Assembly (NCBI GenBank): GCA_947444305.1
Contig: CANEZP010000002.1
Coordinates: forward strand, 347,478-411,477
Origin: Pseudobdellovibrionaceae bacterium
GTDB lineage: Bacteria > Bdellovibrionota > Bdellovibrionia > Bdellovibrionales > UBA1609
Direction: 5' to 3'
DNA: 64,000 nt
In this document: piece by piece, positions 51,413 through 60,649 of the stretch
Layout: every line of letters starts with the position of its first letter
Position numbering within the stretch: position 1 is the stretch's first letter
Notes under the pieces: generated by a model
What the model was told of the DNA's origin: nothing
Databases searched by the model: none
Seen by the model: the letters and a program-made list of their open reading frames with translations, nothing else
Made by a program: the position numbers and the translations under genes

Positions 51413-52585
51413 ATGAAAGCAGTCACATGGCAAGGCACGCGCAGTATGAAAGTCGAGCGCGTTCCGGATCCGCGCATCCTTAATAGCGGCGATGCGGTTA
51501 TCAAAGTTACTTCCACGGCTATCTGCGGCTCCGATTTGCATCTTTACGGCGGGTTCATGCCCGGCATGAAGAAGGGCGACATCATGGGCCACGAGTTTAT
51601 GGGTGAAGTCGTCGAGGTCGGACCCAATGTTAAGAAATTAAAAACCGGCGACAAAGTGGTCGTGCCGTTCACCATCGCGTGCGGCAAGTGTTATCACTGC
51701 CACAAAGATGAATGGTCACTCTGCGATAATTCAAATCCGCAAGCTCCTAAGGCTGAACTGCTCATGGGCGGTGAAAGCGGATCGGGCTTGTTCGGTTACA
51801 CGCACCTCTACGGCGGTTACGCCGGCGGGCAGGCCGAATATGTTCGCGTGCCGTACGCCGACGTCGGTCCCTTGCAAGTGCCGCGCGACATCGACGACGA
51901 TAAAGTTCTTTTCCTGAGCGATATCTTTCCGACCGGCTACCAAGCCGCCGAAAACTGCAACATCAAGCGCGGCGACGTCGTGGCCGTATGGGGCTGCGGG
52001 CCGGTGGGCCTCTTCGCGATCAAGAGTGCTTACCTACTGGGTGCCGAACGCGTCATCGCGATCGATCGCTTCCCCGAACGGCTTGCGCTGGCCGAGACCG
52101 CGTGCGGAGCCGAAGTGATTAACTACGAAGAACTCGACGTGCTCGAAGAATTACGCAAGCGTACCGGCGGGCATGGTCCCGATAGCTGCATCGACGCCGT
52201 TGGTTTGGAAGCGCACGGTACGGGTTTGCAATACGCTTACGACAAAGTAAAAACCAACATGATGATGGAGACCGATCGTCCCATCGCGCTTCGCCAGTCA
52301 CTTTACGCTTGCCGTAAAGGCGGAACGGTTTCGATCCCGGGCGTGTACGGAGGCTTGCTTGATAAAGTCCCGTTCGGCGCGGCGTTCGGCAAAGGTTTGA
52401 CGCTAAAGATGGGGCAGACCCACATGCACAAATACTTAAAGCCGTTGTTGAACATGATCCTCGAAGATAAGATCGATCCGAGTTTTATTATTTCTCACCG
52501 GATCGGTCTGGACGACGCGGCCGATATTTACGAAACTTGGCAGAAGAAGCAAGACGGCGTAACCAAGATCGTGATTAAGAATTAA
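51413..52585 (+). CDS. zinc-dependent alcohol dehydrogenase (formaldehyde dehydrogenase-like)
   Basis: The 390-residue medium-chain dehydrogenase has a catalytic Zn Cys in [25 protein letters not shown] with the second Zn ligand, the structural-zinc loop [15 protein letters not shown] (four Cys), and an NAD(P) fold [20 protein letters not shown]. The insert with [20 protein letters not shown] places it with glutathione-independent formaldehyde/threonine-like dehydrogenases. It likely forms an operon with the SRPBCC gene. Substrate not determined. Confidence 0.9.
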   Translation: MKAVTWQGTRSMKVERVPDPRILNSGDAVIKVTSTAICGSDLHLYGGFMPGMKKGDIMGHEFMGEVVEVGPNVKKLKTGDKVVVPFTIACGKCYHCHKDEWSLCDNSNPQAPKAELLMGGESGSGLFGYTHLYGGYAGGQAEYVRVPYADVGPLQVPRDIDDDKVLFLSDIFPTGYQAAENCNIKRGDVVAVWGCGPVGLFAIKSAYLLGAERVIAIDRFPERLALAETACGAEVINYEELDVLEELRKRTGGHGPDSCIDAVGLEAHGTGLQYAYDKVKTNMMMETDRPIALRQSLYACRKGGTVSIPGVYGGLLDKVPFGAAFGKGLTLKMGQTHMHKYLKPLLNMILEDKIDPSFIISHRIGLDDAADIYETWQKKQDGVTKIVIKN

Positions 52586-52591
52586 AAAGAT

Positions 52592-52951
52592 CTAACTCAG
52601 GTTCATGATCTTTTCTTCGAGACCGGCGCAAATATCTTTAAGTCTTTGGTAAGTCGCGCGCGGGAAATCCGCGCGCTTTTGTGCCGGTTCACACAAGTAG
52701 ATCGTGCAGGTCTCACGCAGGTGCGGCGCAACCACGCAACCGTTGCAACCGATAAATCTTAATCGGTGGTCGGTCGTGGGTAGCTCCACGCCGTTCAGCC
52801 GTGCTTGGTTTTGCACGTGCGCGCAGATGGAATCTTTGCAAGCGCAGTCGGTGCGCGAACAATCACCGCATTGCGATTTCGTGAACTCGTAAAGGCGCCG
52901 GTAGGCGCGCACTTTTTGTTTATTCAGCAGGCTGAGGCGGGTCATCCGCAT
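52592..52951 (-). CDS. Cys-rich small protein, unknown
   Basis: The 119-residue protein has about ten Cys, including SQCGDCSRTDCACKDSICAH and RFIGCNGCVVAP, then CTIYLCEPA. The spacing suggests zinc or iron-sulfur binding, but no known domain is assigned. AAGG 6 nt upstream supports the first ATG. Its start region overlaps the start of the divergent gene by two bases. Confidence 0.6.
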   Translation of the reverse strand: MRMTRLSLLNKQKVRAYRRLYEFTKSQCGDCSRTDCACKDSICAHVQNQARLNGVELPTTDHRLRFIGCNGCVVAPHLRETCTIYLCEPAQKRADFPRATYQRLKDICAGLEEKIMNLS

Positions 52952-54074
52952 GGTCTACCTTGCCTTGCCGCCGGAATTCAATTTCAATAGGGCCATGCTG
53001 GTAAAATATAATGATCGCGTGACCATTGACGGTGCCTTAGCCTTACAACAGCCGGATGGATTGCAAAAGCTTCTCAATTTTGTGCGGACCCAAAACCGCT
53101 CGGCGGAGCAGTTGCCGTACTCAGACAGGGCTGAGGACGCCGTACGCTTCATGCATTTCAATGGGCAAGCGTTTACGCCCTTCAACGAAAAAAATCTGCG
53201 TGAGGCAATGACCGAACCGGTTCGCGTGGCCCACGTTCTATCCGATCAATCGGCTACACCGGAGATTCGCGAAAAGTTTTTGAATAGCGATGCTCATAGC
53301 CAACTTCCCTTCACGCCGGATCCGCTAGTCTTCGGAACCATCGGCTCGAAATTCATATTCGCGGCGGGCGAAGGACAGTCGGGCCGTAAATACCGGCACG
53401 GCGTGACCGAAGTTCTAAAGTTCTTCGCGACACATCCGGAAGTCTGCGCGGCCGTGTTGCCCGATATCGAAATGCGTATCATGTTCGAACAAGAAATAAA
53501 AACCGTGGCCGATCTCGAACGTTTCGTCGGCGGTGATTTAAGCCGGCTCGACTTCGTTCTCGATTTTGTTTCGCTCCTTTCGGCTTACCTCACGGACTCG
53601 CTACCCGCGGCGGCCCCGGAAATTAAAAATATTTTAGCGTTGAATCCATCGGCCGGCGCGACGATCGACTTCCGCATCTACGATCCGCCCGCGCATAAAT
53701 TTCCACACACGGATTTCGCGGCGGCGAGCAACAATCTTCGCGCCGCTCTGGCCGGTATTTTGAAATTTGCAAAAGCAAACAAAGTGACCGAGGAAGCGGG
53801 CAACTTCGCCGCCGCCCTGGAACTTCTCGATCAACCCGCGATTGAACGGGGTGAGCTATGGCAGCCGTTTAAATCGACTTCCGAAGGTCACACCGTTGAA
53901 GAGGCCTACCGGCTTTTTCGCGCGGCCGTCTTTGCCGATAATTTTGCCGGTATGTCTAGCTGGAACGATATCCAAATCGAAAAAACGGAGGAGTTTCGCC
54001 GCGTCTCAAACGCGGTGGTCATTAGCCTTCTCGATGCACTTTGCGCGAGCGTTGACGGTTTACAACTGAAGTAG
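52950..54074 (+). CDS. conserved-looking cytoplasmic protein, unknown
   Basis: The frame encodes 374 residues, mostly helical and without signal peptide (for example RKYRHGVTEVLKFFATHPEV, LSRLDFVLDFVSLLSAYLTD). No family recognised. The start is doubtful: ATG 52950 overlaps the start of the divergent Cys-rich gene, whereas ATG 52995 has AGGG just upstream. It converges with the XdhC-MobA gene, overlapping by 15 nt. Confidence 0.55.
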   Translation: MVYLALPPEFNFNRAMLVKYNDRVTIDGALALQQPDGLQKLLNFVRTQNRSAEQLPYSDRAEDAVRFMHFNGQAFTPFNEKNLREAMTEPVRVAHVLSDQSATPEIREKFLNSDAHSQLPFTPDPLVFGTIGSKFIFAAGEGQSGRKYRHGVTEVLKFFATHPEVCAAVLPDIEMRIMFEQEIKTVADLERFVGGDLSRLDFVLDFVSLLSAYLTDSLPAAAPEIKNILALNPSAGATIDFRIYDPPAHKFPHTDFAAASNNLRAALAGILKFAKANKVTEEAGNFAAALELLDQPAIERGELWQPFKSTSEGHTVEEAYRLFRAAVFADNFAGMSSWNDIQIEKTEEFRRVSNAVVISLLDALCASVDGLQLK

Positions 54075-55556
54075 ATCGGCGGGCGAATCGATGTCGGTCA
54101 GCGCGGCCGGTTCTTCGACGAAGATCATTTGGTCAGCGCGCAATACCGATTTCAATCCGTTCTCACCCTCTAGCTTAAGCGCCTGCGGGAAAAACCTTTT
54201 TGGGATCGCGGCCGGCGGCCCGATGACGGGCCCGCTTGAAGTAAGCGCGCATCGCCGCGAACGTGTCGCATCTTCGATAAGCCCACGAAGGTGAACGGCG
54301 GTGACCAAGGGTTGATCGACCGGCAAAAGCGCGATCATCGCCGCTTTAGGATCGAGATTTTGAATGTGTCCTACCCCGGCCGCAATCGAGCTGCCCATGC
54401 CGTCGCGCCACCGCTCATTACGGACATGATGGACTCCCGCTAAATACGGTTCGAAATCGTGGGCACCGCTAACGACCAGAACCCGATCTCCGGAAAGTTC
54501 GCGCGCCGTGCGCAAGGCGCGGTCGAGCATCGTGATCCCTTTAAATTCGGCCAAGGCTTTCGCCGATCCGAAGCGCGAGGACGCGCCGGCCGCGAGGATC
54601 AGCGTCCAGGCTTTGTCTTTTGGTTTTTCGATTAATTCGCCCTGGATCTGCGCAACGACCGACAAAGCGATGTCTTCGGGGGATTGACCGTGCGTGAAAA
54701 TTCCGGCGGGGGCGTACGCCACGCCGTTCAATCGAGCCGGGATTGTTTCGCCGTACATGTTTTGCAAATCATTTTTCAGCCGCTCGTAGCGAACCGCCGG
54801 GCCGAGGCAACCTAAATATCCGACGCGATGATTTTTAAGGGCGCGCAGAATTTCGAGGTCCGCCTCAAAATTGTGGGTCATCAAGACGACCGCCGTCCGA
54901 TCCCCTTCGGAGATCACGGATCCCATCTTTTCGGCCGGCATCGTCACGGCGGGGTGGGAGCCGAAACGGCCCGGCGTCATGAGGCTGCCGCGGTAATCGA
55001 TGAAGCAAACGCTCCAACCCATGGACTCGGCCAGGGATCCGTAAATGTCGGCGTCGGCACCACAGCCGATGATGTATAACTTCACGGGCTCCTGCCAGGC
55101 TTCGAAGATCACGTCTTCTTCACTTGAGCGCGCGGTAACGGCTTCACGCCGCCCCACCGAGTCAGCTGAGAGATCTACCCGGACGTAATTGTGCTTGGGA
55201 TTTTCGCCGTAGGGCAGCAGCAGATTCAAGTCGCCGCCTAGCGCATCTTCGAATAAAATGTCGATCACGCCTTGGCAGCCGGTCTGGTAGCCGAGCAGGC
55301 GATCCTCTTCGGCGAGCGTGCTGAACGAGGCGATGAAGGGGAGTTCATTGAAGCGTTCGCGCGCCGCTTTCTCGATCGAGGCTTCTAAACAACCGCCGCT
55401 TAGAAAACCCAAACTGTCGCCCAAGAGTGAGACCACTTTTTTAGCGCCCACGCCCCGATAACTAGACCCGCTCTTGCGCACCAGCGTACACAGCACCAGC
55501 GATTCCGTGGAGCGGCGGGTCTCAATAAACTTTCGTATACCGTTCATATCCTTCAT
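54060..55556 (-). CDS. XdhC-type sulfuration chaperone fused to MobA-like nucleotidyltransferase
   Basis: The 498-residue protein is a fusion. The N-terminal half (about 1-310) is XdhC/CoxI: LVRKSGSSYRGVGAKKVVSL, FLSGGCLEASIEKAA, YIIGCGADADIYGSLAESMG and GYLGCLGP. The C-terminal half (about 315-498) is a MobA/MocA-type transferase: LILAAGASSRFGSAKALAEF, VLVVSGAHDFEP, MIALLPVDQPLV. XdhC delivers sulfurated molybdenum cofactor to hydroxylases and MocA makes the cytosine dinucleotide form, so both steps are joined in one chain. It is divergent from iorA with a 38-nt gap. Confidence 0.88.
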   Translation of the reverse strand: MKDMNGIRKFIETRRSTESLVLCTLVRKSGSSYRGVGAKKVVSLLGDSLGFLSGGCLEASIEKAARERFNELPFIASFSTLAEEDRLLGYQTGCQGVIDILFEDALGGDLNLLLPYGENPKHNYVRVDLSADSVGRREAVTARSSEEDVIFEAWQEPVKLYIIGCGADADIYGSLAESMGWSVCFIDYRGSLMTPGRFGSHPAVTMPAEKMGSVISEGDRTAVVLMTHNFEADLEILRALKNHRVGYLGCLGPAVRYERLKNDLQNMYGETIPARLNGVAYAPAGIFTHGQSPEDIALSVVAQIQGELIEKPKDKAWTLILAAGASSRFGSAKALAEFKGITMLDRALRTARELSGDRVLVVSGAHDFEPYLAGVHHVRNERWRDGMGSSIAAGVGHIQNLDPKAAMIALLPVDQPLVTAVHLRGLIEDATRSRRCALTSSGPVIGPPAAIPKRFFPQALKLEGENGLKSVLRADQMIFVEEPAALTDIDSPADLLQL

Positions 55557-55594
55557 GCAGTTACCATTTAGCTTTCAACTAGGGGGATAGCATC

Positions 55595-56047
55595 ATGGAC
55601 ATTCATATCAACGGTCAATCAGTGAAAGTGGACGCCGAAGGGGACACACCGCTTTTGTGGGTCATCCGTGATGAGCTCAACTATACCGGCACTAAGTTCG
55701 GCTGCGGAATGGCGCTGTGCGGAGCGTGCACCGTGCACGTCGACGGTCAGCCGGTACGCTCGTGTTCTTATCCCTTAAAAGCCGCGGCCGGCAAAAAGAT
55801 CACCACGATCGAAGGCATGAACGACAACATCACCGCGGCCGTGCAAAAGGCTTGGGTCGCGAACAACGTTCCCCAGTGCGGATATTGCCAGTCGGGTCAG
55901 GTGATGAGTGCCGTAGCTTTGTTGCGTGAAAAGAAAAAACCGAGTGACGCCGACATCGACAACGCACTCGGCGGGCACATCTGCCGTTGCGGCACGTACC
56001 AGCGCATTCGCGCGGCGATTCACCAAGCCGCGAAAGATTTGGTGTAG
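55595..56047 (+). CDS. iorA: 2Fe-2S subunit of molybdenum hydroxylase (IorA-like)
   Basis: The 150-residue protein has the plant-type cluster [16 protein letters not shown] with a fourth Cys in RSCSYPLK, and the second, family-specific cluster QCGYCQSGQ with HICRCGTY. It passes electrons from the molybdenum site. AGGGGGATAGCATC precedes the ATG. The Mo subunit gene starts 2 nt after its stop. Confidence 0.9.
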   Translation: MDIHINGQSVKVDAEGDTPLLWVIRDELNYTGTKFGCGMALCGACTVHVDGQPVRSCSYPLKAAAGKKITTIEGMNDNITAAVQKAWVANNVPQCGYCQSGQVMSAVALLREKKKPSDADIDNALGGHICRCGTYQRIRAAIHQAAKDLV

Positions 56048-56049
56048 TC

Positions 56050-58236
56050 ATGTCCAAACCCGAAAACACCTCCAAGACGAAAACATTTTCGCGTCGTTTA
56101 TTCTTAGAAACGACCGCGCTCGCCGGCGGCGGCTTAATCATCTCGTATTACATACCCGCGCCGATGATGAATAAAGCCTTCGCGGCCCCGCCCCCGGGCG
56201 CTCCGCTACCTAAACCGAACGCGTTTGTCCAGATCGCCCCGGACAACACCATCACGATCGTCATCAATAAACTCGAAATGGGTCAAGGCGTGAACACGTC
56301 GATGGCCCAATTGATCGCCGAGGAACTCGAGTGCGATTGGACCAAAATTCGGAGCGTGTCGGCTTCGGTAGATCCGGCTTACAATCACACGGCCTTCGGC
56401 ATGCAAATGACCGGGGGTTCGACGGCGTTGATCTCGAGTTGGGAGCAGCATCGTAAGATCGGTGCTTCGCTGCGTGAAATGTTAAAGTCCGCGGCCGCGA
56501 CCCGTTGGGGTTTACCAATCGCGCAAGTCAACGCGCAGAACGGCTTCGTCGTTTCGAAAAAAGGAAAGTTCTCGTACGGCGAATTGGCCGAAGAGGCGGG
56601 TAAATTGCCGCTGCCCGAGAAGCCGGCGTTGAAGAACGAGAAAGACTTCAAGATCATCGGCAAGAACGTCAATCGCGTGGATGCGGCCGACAAATCAAAC
56701 GGTAAAGCCATCTTCGGGATCGACGTGCGTATACCCGGCATGCTCTATGCCGTGGTCGCGAAACCGCCGCTGGAAGGTGCCAAAATCAAATCGATGGATA
56801 AAAAGGCGGCCACTAAGGTCCCCGGCGTCGTCGACGTGGTCGAATTTTACGGACGGGTGGCGGTGCTCGCGCGCAACACGCACGCGGCAAAGGTCGGCCG
56901 CGACGCTTTGCAAGTCAAATGGGACAATCCGACGAACGGAAAATTTAGCAGCGACGGCTTGATGGAAAATTTCAGAGCGCAAGCCAAAGAGAAAGGCAAA
57001 ATCGCGAAGGACACCGGCGGCGTCGACGAAGCGATGAAGCTCGCGAAAAAAACCGTCACCGCCGAGTATGAATTTCCGTACTTAGCGCACGCGGCGATGG
57101 AGCCGATGAATTGCACGATCAATTACGACGGTAAAAAATGTGAAATGTGGTCCGGCCACCAAATGCCCGGCGTTGATCAGGCGGTCGTTGCGGCGGCACT
57201 CAAACTCAAACCCGCCGACGTTAAAGTGAACGTCGTTTACGCGGGCGGCAGTTTTGGCCGGCGCGCGAGCAAGTCTTCCGATTACGTGCTCGAGGCGGCC
57301 GAGCTTGCGAAGGTCGTCAAAAAACCGCTGAAGGTCACGTGGACCCGCGAGGATGACATGCGCGGCGGCTTCTACCGCCCGATGAATTTTCACCGCGTGG
57401 CGATGGGCTTCGACGATAAAAATAAATTGTTAGCGTGGGACCACAAGATCGTGGGCCAAACCGTCATCGGCGGCTCGGCGTTCGAAGGCATGATGGTGAA
57501 AGACGGCTTGGAGCCGACCATCTTCGAAGGCGTTGCCGATTCACATTATCAATTTCCCAAATTCCGTTGTGATCAAACCCGCGCGACTTCGCCGGTTACG
57601 ACGTTGTGGTGGCGCTCGGTCGGGCACACTCATACGGCCTACGTTATGGAAACGATGATTGATGAATTAGCCGAGGCCAGCGGCAAAGACCCGCTTCAAT
57701 TGCGCAAAGAATTGCTCGCTAAATCCGAACGGCACATGCGCGTTTTGAATTTGCTCGAGAAAGAAACGGGATGGGGCAAAAAGAAAGCGCCCAAGGGCCG
57801 CGCGTGGGGCTTGGCCATTCATGAGTCGTTCAGCTCCGTGGTCGGACAAGTCGCCGAAGTTTCGATGGTCGACGGCATGCCGAAGATTCATAAGGTTTGG
57901 GCCGCGGTCGATTGCGGTCTGGTCGTCAATCCCGATCAGGCAAAAACCCAAGTCGAAGGCGCGATCGTGTACGGACTATCAGCGGCGCTTCACCAGCACG
58001 TCCAATTCAAAGACGGGCAGGCGTTGCAGGGTAATTTTAACGATTATCCCGTCATGCGCATGATCGACATGCCCGAAGTTAAAGTCGCCTTCGTCCAAGG
58101 CGGCGGCAGTCCCACGGGCTTGGGCGAACCGGGCGTCCCGCCGGCCGCACCCGCGGTGGCCAACGCGATTTATAAGTTAACGAAGAAGCGGCTGCGCTCC
58201 TTACCGTTTTCGAAAGAACTGAAAGGACTCGCGTAA
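56050..58236 (+). CDS. iorB: molybdopterin-binding large subunit, isoquinoline 1-oxidoreductase/aldehyde dehydrogenase type
   Basis: The 728-residue protein has a Tat signal (FSRRLFLETTALAGGG) and the xanthine-oxidase-family Mo core: NKLEMGQGVNTSMAQLIAEE, MTGGSTALISSWEQH, AHAAMEPMNCTI, YAGGSFGRRASKS, and the C-terminal catalytic GLGEPGVPPAAPAVANAIYK with Glu. It is the monomolecular IorB/AldH-type subunit (no separate FAD subunit in the operon). The complex is exported folded via Tat and would oxidise an N-heterocycle or aldehyde in the periplasm. The symbol indicates family, not proven substrate. Confidence 0.88.
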   Translation: MSKPENTSKTKTFSRRLFLETTALAGGGLIISYYIPAPMMNKAFAAPPPGAPLPKPNAFVQIAPDNTITIVINKLEMGQGVNTSMAQLIAEELECDWTKIRSVSASVDPAYNHTAFGMQMTGGSTALISSWEQHRKIGASLREMLKSAAATRWGLPIAQVNAQNGFVVSKKGKFSYGELAEEAGKLPLPEKPALKNEKDFKIIGKNVNRVDAADKSNGKAIFGIDVRIPGMLYAVVAKPPLEGAKIKSMDKKAATKVPGVVDVVEFYGRVAVLARNTHAAKVGRDALQVKWDNPTNGKFSSDGLMENFRAQAKEKGKIAKDTGGVDEAMKLAKKTVTAEYEFPYLAHAAMEPMNCTINYDGKKCEMWSGHQMPGVDQAVVAAALKLKPADVKVNVVYAGGSFGRRASKSSDYVLEAAELAKVVKKPLKVTWTREDDMRGGFYRPMNFHRVAMGFDDKNKLLAWDHKIVGQTVIGGSAFEGMMVKDGLEPTIFEGVADSHYQFPKFRCDQTRATSPVTTLWWRSVGHTHTAYVMETMIDELAEASGKDPLQLRKELLAKSERHMRVLNLLEKETGWGKKKAPKGRAWGLAIHESFSSVVGQVAEVSMVDGMPKIHKVWAAVDCGLVVNPDQAKTQVEGAIVYGLSAALHQHVQFKDGQALQGNFNDYPVMRMIDMPEVKVAFVQGGGSPTGLGEPGVPPAAPAVANAIYKLTKKRLRSLPFSKELKGLA

Positions 58237-58775
58237 TGAGAAGCCCTTATTTCATCCTTGTTTCATTATTGCTCTGCGGCCCGGCGCTTCTCGCGCAAGA
58301 CGACAAAGCAAAGTCGGTCGCATTATTCCAGGAGTCGCTTAAGGTTTTTCGGCATCCGCGCTGCATGAATTGTCATCCGGCCGGTGAAAACCCGACGCAA
58401 GGTCAAAACATGCACCCGCACTTGATGAACGTAAAACGCGGGCCCGACGATCACGGTGCGACCGCCTTGAAATGTTCGGCCTGCCACGGCGTTGAGAATA
58501 ATAAACATTCGAACGTACCGGGCGCGCCGAAGTGGGCGCTCGCGCCGAAGAGCATGGCGTGGCAGAACACGAGCGACGGCGAACTGTGCAAACGTTTAAA
58601 AGATTCGAAACGCACGCACATGGACATGCAACAATTTATTAAGCACAACGCCGAAGACGAACTCGTCGCTTGGGGTTGGAATCCAGGCGGCGGACGCGAG
58701 CCCGTGCCCGGTACGCAAAAACAATTCGGCGAATTCATCGCCGCGTGGGTCGCGAGCGGAGCGCACTGCCCGTGA
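58236..58775 (+). CDS. exported dihaem c-type cytochrome
   Basis: The 179-residue protein has a signal peptide (ending ALLAQ) and two haem motifs, CMNCH and CSACH, near residues 43 and 86. Met/His candidates for axial ligands follow. It is translationally coupled to iorB (TAATG), and periplasmic IorB-type enzymes commonly pass electrons to cytochrome c, so it is the likely electron acceptor. Confidence 0.82.
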   Translation: MRSPYFILVSLLLCGPALLAQDDKAKSVALFQESLKVFRHPRCMNCHPAGENPTQGQNMHPHLMNVKRGPDDHGATALKCSACHGVENNKHSNVPGAPKWALAPKSMAWQNTSDGELCKRLKDSKRTHMDMQQFIKHNAEDELVAWGWNPGGGREPVPGTQKQFGEFIAAWVASGAHCP

Positions 58776-59572
58776 AGCGCTTGCCGGTTTATTTCATTTC
58801 CCACGGCGGTGGGCCCTGGCCTTGGCTGAAAAAAGAAATGCCGTTTTACGATAAGCTGGAAGCTTCGCTGGCGAACATGCCGGCGGAGATCGGCGTAAAA
58901 CCCGCCGCCGTATTGATGGTTTCGGCGCACTGGGAAGAGCCTGGCTTTTTCGTGCAGGCGAATCCGCAACCCGGCATGATTTACGACTACGGCGGATTCC
59001 CGCAGCATACGTACGAGATAAAATATTCTTCGAAGGGCGACGTCGAGACCGCGGCCCGAACATCGGAGCTGATCGCAAGCGCCGGGCTTGCTTCCCAACT
59101 CGATCCGTTGCGCGGTTACGATCACGGGATGTTTTCACCGATGGCGGCGATTTATCCGAACGCCGATGTGCCGGTTTTTCAAGTTTCTATTCGCGAAGAT
59201 TACGACGTCGCGGCCCATCTCGCGTTGGGCCGCGCGCTTGAACCTTTGCGTGATGAGGGCATCCTCATCATCGCGAGCGGGCTGAGTTATCACAATCTTC
59301 GCATGTTCGGTAAAATGGAAAGCGCGCGCACGGCATCTAAAGATTTCGACAGTTGGCTACACGGGGCGCTGAACAATTCCGCCGCCGATAGGGCTCGCCA
59401 ATTAGGCGAGTGGGAGAAAGCGCCGTCGGCGCGCGTCTGCCACCCACGTGAAGATCATTTGGTCCCGTTGATGGTGGCCGCGGGCGCGGCGGGCGACGAT
59501 GCGTGCACAACGGTCTATCACGAAGAGGACTTCATGGGCGCGCTTACGGTTTCGAGTTTTCGCTTCGGTTAG
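58772..59572 (+). CDS. DODA-type extradiol aromatic ring-opening dioxygenase
   Basis: The 266-residue protein of the class III extradiol/YgiD family carries metal ligands in ISHGGGPW, SAHWEEPG and GYDHGMFSPMAAIYP. IASGLSYHNLRMF and HPREDHLVPLMVAAGAA also match. Members open aromatic diols such as 4,5-DOPA using Fe or Zn. The GTG start overlaps the cytochrome stop (GTGA), so it is the last gene of the molybdenum hydroxylase operon. No signal peptide, so the ring-opening step would be cytoplasmic. Confidence 0.85.
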   Translation: MKRLPVYFISHGGGPWPWLKKEMPFYDKLEASLANMPAEIGVKPAAVLMVSAHWEEPGFFVQANPQPGMIYDYGGFPQHTYEIKYSSKGDVETAARTSELIASAGLASQLDPLRGYDHGMFSPMAAIYPNADVPVFQVSIREDYDVAAHLALGRALEPLRDEGILIIASGLSYHNLRMFGKMESARTASKDFDSWLHGALNNSAADRARQLGEWEKAPSARVCHPREDHLVPLMVAAGAAGDDACTTVYHEEDFMGALTVSSFRFG

Positions 59573-59577
59573 GGGAA

Positions 59578-60171
59578 TTAGCGCAAAGAGAAGTCTGCGG
59601 CCGGAGGTGTGTGCACGGGCGCCTGCGGGGGGTTCGCAATTTCGCCTGGTTCGGGAAAATCGCCGGTAACCTCACTGATGTAGTGGTAACGGATCACGTC
59701 ACCCGGATTGACGACCAGTACGCCACCGAGTTGCCAGAGGTCTCCCGCCTCACGGTTATATACTTTTTGCCTGTGGCCTTCGCTGAGTAAACGAACAACG
59801 TTGGCTACAGCCTTGGGGCCTAGCGCCGGCATCATACCTCGGCGCATACCCGTAGCTTCATAACTTCGGCGGCTCGGATCGGTGAACACCATTGAACTTT
59901 CAATATTCAGTTCTTTTTTAAACTTTATAATCTCGTGGTAAGAGCCATTACCGATAAAGCAAATTTTAGCGCCGCCTTGTTCCAAGGCTTTGCGGTGTTG
60001 CCAAACTTGAGCGACGTGCGCCCGGCAGGCTACGCAACTAAAGTGCCTTAAGAATATAAGGACCGCCGGCCGGTTCCGCCAGAGGCTAGCCATCTTCAAA
60101 GCTTGGCCGTCTTCGGTATGCAGCACCACGTTCGACAGTAAGTTCAAATCCACTTTTGCTTTCGACATCAT
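59578..60171 (-). CDS. peroxiredoxin-like (AhpC/TSA_2) protein
   Basis: The 197-residue protein has a thioredoxin fold: VLIFLRHFSCVACRAHVAQV with a CxxC at the peroxidatic position, ICFIGNGSYHEIIKFKKEL and LGGVLVVNPGDVIRYHYISE. It belongs to the PRXL2/AhpC-TSA_2 group, whose redox substrate is generally unknown. The C-terminus is Pro-rich. It is convergent with the dioxygenase gene. Confidence 0.78.
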   Translation of the reverse strand: MMSKAKVDLNLLSNVVLHTEDGQALKMASLWRNRPAVLIFLRHFSCVACRAHVAQVWQHRKALEQGGAKICFIGNGSYHEIIKFKKELNIESSMVFTDPSRRSYEATGMRRGMMPALGPKAVANVVRLLSEGHRQKVYNREAGDLWQLGGVLVVNPGDVIRYHYISEVTGDFPEPGEIANPPQAPVHTPPAADFSLR

Positions 60172-60343
60172 TCAAAAACCCCTCGACGAATGTCCTGTAT
60201 GATTTTTCGGCGGGCGACCTCCAAAGGTGTATTCAAGTATTCTTGACACGTCTAAATGCCCGAAACCTGACCGAAAGAAGGCTTCAAGAAAACCCGACGA
60301 CGGGCGCGCTATAGACCTAGACTAGACCTCCGATAGGTTCATT

Positions 60344-60649
60344 ATGAAAAAACAAAAATGGGTTCTGATTATCGAAAACGAAAACGACGGTTCCGATCTT
60401 CAGGCGATGAGCGTTCAACTTGGCTACCAGGTGATACGGTGCACACATCGCTCGCATGCGCTTTGGTATCTTCAGAATCAAAAATTCGCTTTCGTCGTCG
60501 TAGATCGTGGCGTTCGCCTGCCCGCATTCGTATCTTCGATAAAAAATAATGAACGGCATGTAAACAACGCCACTCCGTTTATTCTTTTGAACGAAGATCC
60601 TTTCGCGCATTTCGTTGATAAAGTTCGGAGCGTGGTCCAAACTACATAA
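60344..60649 (+). CDS. truncated or degenerate receiver-like protein
   Basis: The 101-residue protein resembles a response-regulator receiver: WVLIIENENDGSDLQAMSVQ, LGYQVIRCTHRSHALWYLQN and FAFVVVDRGVRLP with the central Asp. ATPFILLNED and DKVRSVV follow. The acidic pair is replaced by Glu-Asn-Glu, and the protein is shorter than usual, so phosphorylation is uncertain. The ATG of the OmpA-family gene directly follows its stop codon. Confidence 0.55.
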   Translation: MKKQKWVLIIENENDGSDLQAMSVQLGYQVIRCTHRSHALWYLQNQKFAFVVVDRGVRLPAFVSSIKNNERHVNNATPFILLNEDPFAHFVDKVRSVVQTT

